Under the pieces are notes generated by a model that was not told the origin of the DNA, ran no database searches, and saw only the letters and a list, made by a program, of their open reading frames with translations. Of a DNA stretch of 64,000 bases, positions 13,474-25,400 are shown piece by piece. Numbering within the stretch: the stretch's first letter is position 1; each line of letters opens with the position of its first letter. Both the position numbers and the translations under genes were made by a program. Origin of the DNA: Cladorhizidae sp. MBARI D1340-BT2 (lineage: Eukaryota > Porifera > Demospongiae > Poecilosclerida > Cladorhizidae); assembly GCA_028752905.1 (NCBI GenBank), contig JAQNBH010000004.1, positions 34,567,392 to 34,631,391 of the forward strand, given 5' to 3'.

Positions 13474-16400
13474 CTGTGCATAATGTTCATTGGTCAGAGA
13501 GAAAGTAACTCACAGCAAAGTCCTCTCCCCAACCTCCGTCCACCATCTGTCGAGACAGCAAATACTCACAAGCTCTCTTGACCTCTTGACCTGCTGTTCT
13601 ATTGCACAAATAATAATGTAAGAATCACAACATGAAATAACAATGTACCATATCACCTTATTAGGACGCGAGATAACAATGTACCGAATCACCTTATTAG
13701 GACGCGAGATAACAATGTATCGAATCACCTCTATTAGGACGCGAGATACCAATGTACATGTACCATATCACCTTATTAGGACACGAGATAACAACGTACC
13801 ATATCACCTTATTAGGACGCGAGATAACAATGTACCATATCACCTCATTAGGACGCGAGATAACAATGTACCATATCACCTCATTAGGACGCGAGATAAC
13901 AATGTACCATATCACCTTATTAGGACACGAGATAACAATGTACCATATCACCTTATTAGGACGCGAGATAACAACGTACCATATCACCTTATTAGGACGC
14001 GAGATAACAATGTACCATATCACCTCTATTAGGACGCGAGATAACAATGTACCATATCACGGACGCGAGATAAGAATGTATCATATTACCTCATTAGGAC
14101 GCAAGATAACAATGTACCATATCACCTCTATTAGGACGCGAGATAACAATGTACCATATCACCTCTATTAGGACGCGAGATAACAATGTACCATATCACG
14201 GACGCGAGATAAGAATGTATCATATTACCTCATTAGGACGCAAGATAACAATGTACCATATCACCTCTATTAGGACGCGAGATAACAATGTGCCAAATCA
14301 CCTCTAGTAGGACGCGAGAGTGTGTAATGCTTCTAGATGACATCATTCTGGGGGGCTCAATGGAAGATATAATTCATGATCTTGAGCTCATCAGACAAAA
14401 TCAGTGCCCTAGAGGTCATGGGGGACAGGCTCAGATTCGTCTCTGCTCAGGATGCCTTAATCCTGTGCAGAATGCACTTTCTATCCCTAAGCTGCTGTAC
14501 ACCCACAGGATTCTCCATGTTTTCTCTCTCCTACCCTGATAGATTATGATGTCCTGATAGATTATGATGAGAGTCTCAAGTCCATTGCGAGTGGTATCAC
14601 TAACATTAATTTCTCTGAGGAGGTCCATTCTCGGTTGCAGGCCACTCACCCTGTTGGTGTAGAGGGTCTTGGAATCAGGAGTGCAGTGCAGCTTGCTCCC
14701 TCGGCCTTCTTAGCCTCAGCTGCTGCCACTCATGACCTGGTCCAAACCATCCTGCCACCTCACTTGCTTTCACTGCCTATCCCTTATGATGCCCTTTCAG
14801 CAAGTTCTATGGATCACAGCAATTCCCCACCAGCGGGTCATGCTGCCTCCAGAAGTCACCTGGCAATTTGGCTCGAGCAGAGCTTTTGGCTGTTTCAGTG
14901 AAAGAACCAGGTGCATGGCTAAATGCCCTCCCCATCTCGTCCCTGGGTTTGAGGATGGATGATTATACCATCAGGGTTGCTGTGGCCGCTTGGGCTCCAC
15001 TTCCTGCCATCTTCACAACTGCCAACACGTGGGGCTGAAGTGGAGCATGGTCTTAGCTGCAAGAGGAGTGAAAGACGTTTTCTACCATCATACCGCCATA
15101 AATAACATCCTCTTCTGGAACCGTTGGGTCTCTTTCGTTCTGATGGGAAAAGGCCTGATGGGGTAACCATGGCTCCATGGGGTGCTACATGTACCTGTCC
15201 AGATATGTTTGCCCAGTCATATCAGGTGTAGCAGTGAGTAGTGCTGGAGCTGTGGCTGCTATGGCTGAGGAGAAGAAGGTGGCCAAGTATGCCAGTCTGG
15301 ATCCTTGCCACTTTTTTGTGCCAGTGGCCATTTAGTCTCATCAAAGCCAGGTCGATGGCTTTCCTGAAGGAGCTCATCCTCACGATAAGACTAAGAACTG
15401 TGGAGGTGAATGCCCGTGCTCACCTCCTTCAGCAGCTCTCAGTGGCAGTCCAACAGGGGAATGCCTTGTCTGTTTTTGGGTAGGTCGGGAGTTGAACTTG
15501 TCGTTAGCTTTTTAGTTATTTTGTTATTTATTTATTAGCCGTTAGTTATGTAATCTAATTTTTGTTATTAAAAGTTAAAAATTAATAATAATAATAATAA
15601 TGTGCAAGGATCGTCGCACTTTTATTGCTGATCTTTTCCGGGAAAAGGTATTGAATACCGACTATGTCTTTAAGAGTAGCCGACTCTGTAGCACTGGTTG
15701 TTAATTCAACTGCAGTGCCAGTCAGATAGGCCAGAAGACGTGGCCGTCAACGCCAATGCGGTGGAAGGAGGTGGCTCACGCACTCGTGATGCGCCTTCCT
15801 CCTTGCCTTGTCGCTAAGCCTACCCTGCCAGCACCGAAGGATCTGCCTCGTGGCCCTCCAAAGCCACAGCATCTGTCGAAGACTACTTCGAAGATCACTG
15901 ACGATCCTTTGTACCTTGAGCCTTTTGCCTTACACTGGTTTTGTAGCAGCTCCTGTCCCTGATACCACCTCATTCGTGGACTCCACAGCATCATATTTGA
16001 CATTGGTGCGTGAAATGTATGCCACAATGAAGTCAATGGATAGCCAATTTTCTAGAGATATTTCTCTCTCGATGTTCAGTTACTACTGCACCGAGCTGTA
16101 CTGGGCTAGAGTCTGCTAACTATGTGTTGCGTAAGGGATTGCAGATTTTCAGGATGAACAGTTTGTGAAATTGTGTGAACACAGTACTCCGTCCCAGGCC
16201 CTGTCCACGAGTACTTCGTAGGAAGGGGTGAGTTTGAAGACGTTCAGCACAACGTTTGCCAATTCTGCTTCCCCGATGTGGATGCCGACCGCCGTCCCCA
16301 CGAATGTTAATGTCGGTGGATTTGTTGGAGGTGTGGCCCCAGGAAGAAAAAAAATTCTATATGAGAACTTTCCCTATCCAGGCATTGCCCCCCTGACCAT

Positions 16401-19400
16401 CCTACATGACTACGAAAGATTGATCAATGCAGCAGCTCCTCGTGATTGGGACCTTCCTGACGTGCTTGCTTGTCAAGCCGCAAGAAGTGGGCCCCCCAAC
16501 CCAAACCTTGTCGGTTGGATGCGGGCATCCCTCCTCCCTCGAGACCAACACATTAATGTTGATGGGCTCGGAGTAGTGGCCACCTTGGCTCCTGAGAACT
16601 TCCAGCTACCAACAACTGGTAAGTTTGTCTTCTCGTCAAACCTGATGCAGAAACCTGATTCAGAAGTGCCAACTGTCCCCAAATTTCGGGGACGGTCCCC
16701 TAACTGGCAGCTTTGTCCCCTGGTCCCCAATGTTACGGTTTCATTTAATTAATTGTCTTGCATAGTTACCTTAATTGCTTGTATTGTTTCAAACCTTATT
16801 AACACTGTGGTTTGTGGTCATAGCAGATCACGCGTTCAGCCGGCATGTGGTCGCACTGTTTTTTATGTTCGAGCAGGACAGTGACTTTGCTTAGCTATTG
16901 ACTGTCGTATTGACTGGCTAAATACTTTATGATTGTTTGCTGATTGATTGACTTCTCTTATTTGATTGAGTGTGGTTATAGTCAAGCAACCTGGTTTGTT
17001 ACACCCAAAGGGGTATTGATTTGTCCCCAAAGCTCCTGACTAGGCCAGGGCCCTGATGGAGCTTTCATGATTCCCAGGCTGAAAAATCAGCTGACCTGTG
17101 TTAATTAGGATCTCAATCTCCTAATTAACACTGGTCAGCCAGCCAGTGGTTCATGAAACCACAATGTGCTTATCTGTACTGAGTGATGCATACAGTACTG
17201 ATTTACTAGTATACTAGCTATCAGCTTTTTAGCTTTTAAGAGGTACAATTGCAGTTTAGGGGCCACAATTAGCGCCGAGTGAATTTCCGTGCACAACATT
17301 TTTAGCGGGAGAATGTTTTTAGCAGGAGAATCTATAGGACTGCCACTGACTTATTGGCTTACAAGCGCTTGTTGAGAGAGGTATTAGTTGATACTGACAC
17401 CGTCATCAATTGGTGCAAGCATCATGGACTTCTGGCTCGCTCTATGCCTTGTCATGGGTGTGGAGGAGCTATGCGATGGGAGAATGCAACAGAAACAGAT
17501 GGGAACAGGCACAGTGCAGCTATAAACATGAGACAGAGAATAATACAACCCTGTTTCTGCAGGTGGAGGTGCCCAGACAGAAACTGCCGGAAGAAGAGGT
17601 CCATTTGTCATGCTTCATGGTTTGAAGGCAGTCACCTATCACTGGAGAAGATCCTAGAGATCACGCATCTGTGGGCAGAGGAAATCCAGCATTCCAAGAT
17701 TAGGAAGTGGGTTGGGATTGCTGAACACACAGGTGTTGACTGGTGCCACTTCCTACGAGAGGTGGCTAGACTAGGGCTATAATGGCTAGGGCTATAATAA
17801 TAATATTAAATCCATTATACTTCATTGCCCTCGCTCTTTACAGGTATGTGCCCAATATCTTGACAGTCATCCCGACATGCTTGGAGGTCCAGGCACTGTT
17901 GTTGAAATTGACGAAGCTAAATTTGGCAAAAGGAAATATAATAGGGGCCGAATCACGAATGGGAAGTGGGTCCTAGGAAGAGTAGAACGTGGCACCGATA
18001 AAGTGTTTCTTGCTGTTGTGCCTTGCCGTGATGCCACCACGCTCATCCCTGTAATCCAGAGGTATGTGCTTCCTGGCACAGAGATTCATACGGATGAGTG
18101 GAGAGCCTATATGAGTCTCAATCAAGTTGGGTATACACACCTTACGGTAAACCATTCTCAGAATTTTGTTGACCCTGTCACAGGTGCATACACCCAATCC
18201 ATCGAGGGTACATGGACAAATGCCAAGAGGAAAATGAAGCTTCATGACACCAGCAAGACCCTCTTTGAAGGGTACCTCATAGAATATGTGTGGAGGAGAA
18301 AGTATGGCAAAGAGACTCCATTTGCACAAATTATTAATCATATTTCAGATGTTTACAAAGTTTAATTTATTATTGTGCTGGCAATTTTCGGGCGCCAATT
18401 GTGGATTCGCTCGCGGCGCCAATTGTGGCCCCTAAACTGCAATTCTCCAGTACTCACCAGTGAATGGGTTAAAGTTAAAAGGGCTGGCCCGAGAAACTTG
18501 AGATCCCTTCTGCTACACTCAATTTGGATGACAGGACCCACTCTCCACTAAATTAAGCTCGCCTGTTATGGAGGCGGAAAAGGAAAAAATTCAAGATCTG
18601 ATCAATCAGATCCCAGATGAAAAAAGAAGCGGTCTGAATAAGGGTATTTCGAAAGAACATATTGCTAAAGTATCAACCTACCTTTCAGAATGGGAAAAGA
18701 AATCAGACACCCATGACAAGGTGCATTCATTGCTAGCAGAGAAGTGGCGAACCTGTGGCAAGGTTTAGAGGCCATCCAGTCCTTAAGTTGCAACGTCCCA
18801 ATTCTATAAAGTTTAGCTTCTGGGGCTCCGTCATTATCGTCTTCTTCTAAACACTCTCTTGTAACCTGCTTCTTCTTGCTGGACTCTGCACTGTCCGCAC
18901 ACACCACACCTCCTTGCTGCACTCCGCACACACCACACCTCCTTGCTGCACTCCGCACACACCACACCTACAAGCGCTTGTAAGACCAATAAGTCAGTGG
19001 CAGTCCTATAGATTCTCCTGCTAAAAACATTCTCCCGCTAAAAATGGTGTGCGCGCGGAAATTCACGCGACGCTAATTGTGGCCCCTAAACTGCAATTGT
19101 ATATACCGCTTGAGATTTTGAGTTCTGTTCATGAGCATGGCTGAGGCTCTATCTGAGAAAGACTCTCAGCTAGATCCACAGACTCCTCCAAGTAAGAAGT
19201 GGAAGTGTCATTTTGATCCAAGTTGGATGAAGGAATTTGAAGGCATATGCAGAAGTTCTAAAGGTAAGTACAGTAGACCCTCACTAATCCGAATAGCCTG
19301 GGGATCTGAGTAGTTCTGATTAGTGAAATTTTCGGATTACTGAAATGTATGAATATCATTATATTGAACTCTGAATTTCTTTATTTTTTGCAGGTGTGGT

Positions 19401-22400
19401 GGGAGTACAAGTTATTTTGATCCCTTCCCATCCTCATTCTTTTAGCAGAACTCCGGAATCCCATCTCAGTCATCTTCCTTTTGCACCCTCACAACTGCAC
19501 CCTCACAACTCGCTGCCCTTCTTCTTTATGTCTGAGATAGTTGAGACTCCAACTCCATATACTGTTTAGCTAGTAACTTGTAGCTTTTCTTCCCAAACTG
19601 GTCCAGGATCTCGACCTTCTCCTCAATGAAGGCTCTTGTGTGCTCTTTTCTTCTCCATATCACTGCAGCTGCATCGTATGACATGCTCGTGGTAGGTTCA
19701 AAGTTCAATAATGGCACGCATTTAAAAAAAAATTTTGCCGTTTGGATTAGCGAGGTTTCGGATTAACGGGGTCCGGATTAGCGAGGGTCTACTGTACCAT
19801 AAACATAGCCACACTGACACTGTGATTATCTGATCAAAGTATTGAAACCTGTTATTATACTTACGCAAGATGCAGTGTGTGCCCATCTGATTGTAGCATT
19901 GCAGCTAATGGAGGAATATACGATGTGAGCACTCACGTGAAGGGAAACAGCATAAAGACGGGGCTCGCACTTCTTCATCCAGTCAATCAGTCAGATCCTT
20001 CTTGACACCTCAAGTTTCATCAACTGTTGTTAATGCAGGGGCATTGTGGGCCACATTTGTAGTAGAGCACAATCTTGCATTTAAAGCTAGCGATCATGCA
20101 ACCAAGTTGTTTCGGAAAATGTTTCCCGATTCTGGTGTAGCCGGAAAAAAATTGCTTGTGGAAGAACTAAGACTGCAGCAATTATAACAGAAGCTTTGGC
20201 ACCTCACTTTAGTGGACAAACACTCGAAAACTTGGATAAAAATAGCCTTTTCTCTATTATTGAATCAAATGACAAGACAGATAAATCTTGCATTATCCTT
20301 ATTCAGATCTTTGATTATGATGTGGGAGATGTTCCAACAAAATTTCTAGACATGCCAATAGTCAATATTGGTAGAGCTGTTAATCTGTTCAATGCACTCA
20401 CTCTTAACAAGAAGGGCTTAAGTTTTGATAATTGTGTAGCCTTTATGTCTGACATCACCAACGTCATGAAGGGTGCAAGGTCTGGTGTCCAGAAATTAAT
20501 ACATAATGAATGTCCTCATTTGTATGATGTCAGATGCAGTTGCCATTTGGCAGACTTGACCATAAGAGCTGGCATGGAGACCCCTCCAGTTGATGTAGAT
20601 CAACTCTTTGCTGATGGCTGCTACTTCTTTTTTCACAGCAGCAAAAGAAAGCATTTGCTGACAACTGGCGTTCATTTTTTTCATATGAACCAACCACTAT
20701 TCTCAAACATTGCACGACTCATTGGTTGAGTCTCTTGCGTTGCGCTGGTCGCTTTATTGCCCAGTCAGTTGGATGGTTTAAATTCATATTTTCTATCATG
20801 TGATGAAGCTGAAACAGTCGAAGTAAAAAAAGTCATGATACTTTACCCAATCCTCTGACTACGCCTATTCTTCAGTTTCTCTCATAATTTATATACTTTC
20901 ATGGTTAGAGAGACCTTCGGCATTAAAGGCAATCCATTTGACATCATTTCTAATCTCATTGACGACGGAATTTGCCCTCCACAGAGATTAAGCAGGTGAT
21001 AGGAGTTCTACAAGGGAACTCCCTCTTACCTTCATGTTTTGTATTCTTTGTGTCTGATCTTGCAGATATCCTTCAGCAATGTTCTCCAGTGCTCAAATTT
21101 GCCTTTTATGCAGATGATCTTGTCTTTTATTCATCGGACATAGTAGACATTCAATGTGGCCTAGACACCCTCAATGGAGACACCCTCAATGGATGGTGCC
21201 AGAATAACCTATTAACTGTCAACCTTGAAAAAACAAAAAATTCGAAAATTCCGGAAAGGGAGAAGACTGGCACACTATGACTCATTCACTTATGGTCAGA
21301 CAGAAGTGCAGCTCTGCAAAACTTATGAATATCTTGGAATAATATTGCAACCCTCGATGACATTTACCGCCCAAATAGGAATGAAGAAAAAGAAGACTTA
21401 CTCTGCCATTGGATGCCTCAAAAACCTACCTAAGGTGTCTGTGGAAACAGGCATGAAGATTTTTTAGAATGAAGATCGCCCCGCCCCTATCCTGACATAC
21501 TGCATTGGCAACATTGCTCCATTCTTGACCTTGGCTCACCTGAAGAATATAGATAAGATAAAATCCACATTTCTCAAGAGGCTGCTTTCACTTCACATGT
21601 CAACATCATCTACACTAGTACCAGACTAACTGATGAAGCCTCTTTTGTTAATGAGCTAGGGAAAAGGAAGACCGACTCCCAATGAAGAGGTTGCCAAGCA
21701 GTATGACCAGTTCCGGCTCGAGAGAGAAAACAATTTTATCATCGAAGAATATCAGTTTGGACCTGCTTTCTCATCAACAGTTTGGAAGAAACAAAAGCAG
21801 AAAAATCGGCATATCATCACACGATTCACATCTCATGGATTCCATCACAAACTTTGCTCCAATCCATCCTCACCATCAGCTCTCTGCATCTGCACTTTCT
21901 GCCATGGTCCAGCTCATCCAGATATCATGCACTCTCTTGCTCAATGTCCCCTTCCCTCTCCTCCTTAGGGATCTAATTCTAATTTTAATTTTAATTTAAT
22001 ATTCTGTTTGTTTGCTTTTATCCCGTTTGGGGGTGTAAAGATTTGGGGGTGTAAAGATTAATAATAAAATCCATGGTTAGATTTAACATAGTTTTTCAAA
22101 AGGCAAAGAGAAGACTACTTGTCAACTGAGTAGCTTAGTTCGCCTGTATGCTTCCAACCTCTTGAAGACTGATGTTATTAAAGCAGCTGAAAATAATCTT
22201 AGCACTCTTAATTTAGCTAGTGGAGGTCGTCGATTGGCTGATGAGAACTTAGGAATTGGTGATGATACTTGGGTTCTTATTGCACAGTTAGAAGAAGAAG
22301 CTGATCCAAAGCCATTTTATAGAGCTGTTAGGCAATTTTATAAAGCTACAACCAAGAAGATGCTGACATTTTTTCCCTTCAGTGACTCTCTCTTGAAAGA

Positions 22401-25400
22401 TTTGGAAATTATTAATCCAGAATCAACATGTTCATAAGATTTCTCTGCTGTAATTGATCTTTCAAAGAGATTTCCGCAGATTGGTCGGCTGACTGATTCT
22501 AGTTCCATGGGCAAATTGCGGGAAGAAATCTTGAATTTTAAATTGTCACCAGCCGATCCTCCTCCCATTGACAGTACAAGTCAGCTAACCTGAGAGACCT
22601 CAAGCAGGAAAGTTTTGGTGGGAAGTTATCAAGCTGAAAACCTTGGATGGGGAGGTGAGATCTCCTTGCGTGGTTAAACTCATGACAAGTCTTCTGACAA
22701 CTCCTGTTTCCAATGCTGACTCTGAGAGGGGCTTTTCTATTCTCAGAAAGATTCATACTGACCAGAGGCCTAGTTTAAGCCAAGAAACTTTGAATGCTTT
22801 GATGACAATGAAGTTAACTGCTTACAGTGCTGAGCTATGAGTCGACCTTTACTGAGCTCACAGAATGCAAGAAAGCTCCTCCAGCTGTCAAAACTATGTA
22901 ACTAGCAATATATTTTTTATGTTGACATTATTGATGATGACATAATCTTTATTACATGCAATGGGCATGGTTAGTGGGCGTGGTTTTGGGTGGCCTGGAT
23001 GGCCCCAAAGCCAATTTGAAAAAGTTGGCAACCATACTACTCTATGCAACGGCTTTTTCCATTAGGCGCTAAAACTTAAGTACATGTACGTGGTCAAGCG
23101 CCTGGTTGGAAAATGAATTTCGTTAAAATTCCTTAAAACTGGCACACCCACTCTGGAGGAGACAACACTGACACACCCACTCCAGAGGGGATAACACCAC
23201 GCCCACTTCAGAGGAGACAGTACTACCACACACACTCCGGAGGAGACAACACTGCCACACCCACAATGAAGCACTCGTATGGAACGTACCCGAGGTCGTA
23301 TCTCCTGTTCATGCAGGCCAGAGCTTCCAGTCCAAACCATGTAGCGTATGTGAAGCACACGCCCCAACTCCTGCCAGTGAACACAGCACAATCACTGCTT
23401 GCTCAACTGCATGCATGCAAGTCCTGAGACTACCAAATTTATAGGGAAATAATTTGACAGGGGTAATACTCGCGCTACTGAAATTATGTAAAAAAAGAAA
23501 CACAGGGAAAATAGTTCACATCTACAATAATGACCACCGTGGTGATCCTTCAACAGAGCCATTAGCTGCATGTCTAGTGGAAGCCGCAAGCCCAGGGGCA
23601 TTGTCAGGATGACGAAGAACTGGTTCTCTTCCTAAAGTACTGGAGGATAGACAGCGACTTCCTGTCTAGCTGCAGATATTGCTGAGTCATGCATAGCACG
23701 TGCACAATTAATGATGATGTAATCGCTATAAACATTGTATGCGTGTGAAAAATGTTCACATTTGGACGGCCACTCGCGAAATTTTGCGGCCATTTTCCCC
23801 TGTTTAATTATTTCCTTATATGGTTGGTGGTTATTTGATTTTGACACTCACCCCTCCCACGATCCATCTCGCTTCTGTGTGCTGAGAACATACTTGAGTG
23901 CTCTGAGCAGACATGTCCTACAGACACACATACCACACATACACACATCACACATGCACACACATCACACACACATATCACACATCATATATACACACGG
24001 TCACACACATCACACACCAGATACACACATCACAATTCACATATCACATACCATATACACACCACACACATCACATACATGTATCACACACCAGACTACA
24101 CTCCCCCCACACACACACACACAATGTCACATAGACAACTAGTACAAGGACGTAATTAATTACTAGAGGTCAACATACATGTATGTACTTCTTTTTTTAT
24201 AAACAGCCAAAGGTTTGCAAGGACTCGATGCCTTCCTCGGGCACTTGACCATGCCCCCTCAGTATTTGCAATGTATTATTGACATGCATCACAAATAGGG
24301 GGTAGAGTGTACCAAGTACAGGGATAGAGTGTGCCAAGTACGGGGGTAGAGTGTGCCACGGGGGTTGGGCTGTGCCAAGTACAGGGGTAGAGTGTACCAA
24401 GCATGGGGTTAGAGTGTACCACGGGGGTAGGGTGCGCCAAGTACAGGGGTAGGGTGTGCCAAGTACAGGGGTAGAGTGTACCAAGCATGGGGGTAGAGAG
24501 TACCAAGTACGGGGGTGAGTTACCAGGCATGGGGATAGAGTGTACCAAGTACGGGGGTAGAGTGTACCAAGTATGGGGGTAGAGTGTACCAAGTACGGGG
24601 GTAGAGTGTACCATGTACGGGGGTAGAGTGTACCAAGTACGGGGGTAGAGTGTACCAAGTGCGGGGGTAGAGTGTGCCAAGTGCGGGGGTAGAGTGTACC
24701 AAGTACAGGGGTAGAGTGTGCCAAGTACGGGGGTAGAGTTACCAGGCATGGGGGTAGAGTGTACTAAATACGGGGCTAGATTGAAGTATGGGGATTGAAT
24801 GTACCACATATGGGGTTAGAACGTATCAAGGGAAATAGGAGGTTTAGGGCTATATATAGAGGCCAGGGCAGCTAGAGCAATGGCTAGGATTAGGGCTAGG
24901 ATTAGGGCAGGGTAGCTAGGGCAAGGGCTAGGGTTAGGGCAAGGTAGCTAGGGCAAGGGCTAGGGTTAGGGCAGGGTAGCTAGGGCTAGGGCAAGCATTA
25001 GGACTAGGTTAGGGGAGGGTAGCTAGGGCAAGGGCTAGGGTTAGGGCAAGGTAGCTAGGGCATGGGCTAACATTAGGGCTAGGGTTAGGACAAGGTAGCT
25101 AGGGCATGGGCTAACATTAGGGCTAGGGTTAGGGCAAGGGTAGTAGCTAGGGTTATGGGCTAGGGCTAGGGCTAGAGTGGTGGAGAGCAGTGGTATTAAT
25201 GTAGTGGCACGGGCCAAAGCAACATATCAACAGGCACAAATACACCCGCTCATTTCACGCCCACCCACCCAGCTGCACCTGATCTCAGCACTCCTGTGGT
25301 CTGGGAACTGCAGACTGAAGTGTCTGAGTGCTTGCATAACAGCAGACGTGCACTCCACGTACTCGTAGTCCACCATGATTTTGCCAAACACCTCCGCAGG

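Larger units (their letters stand above)
19131..22840 (+). pseudogene. hAT transposase pseudogene with two nested insertions
   Basis: The first exon (19131-19263, donor gtaagt) reads [20 protein letters not shown]. The BED-type finger [22 protein letters not shown] follows after the pogo insertion (19870-19990). Then come [20 protein letters not shown] (about 20038), [30 protein letters not shown] and DVDQLF, up to the target of a LINE insertion at 20900. After 22082 it resumes ([10 protein letters not shown]) and continues through [11 protein letters not shown] and [14 protein letters not shown]. It ends with the hAT dimerisation block [20 protein letters not shown]. Frameshifts (about 20150, 20640, 20760) and stops make it inactive. 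Confidence 0.85.

Noticed and set aside
14919..15170. Minus-strand frame within the RT relic
   Set aside because: It is a shadow of the decayed plus-strand reverse transcriptase.
23913..24134. His/Thr-rich frames in the CA-rich stretch
   Set aside because: They are a translation of the simple repeat ACACATC.
24850..25172. Interstitial telomere repeat (TTAGGG words)
   Set aside because: TTAGGG appears only within a 32-bp unit, not as consecutive hexamers.
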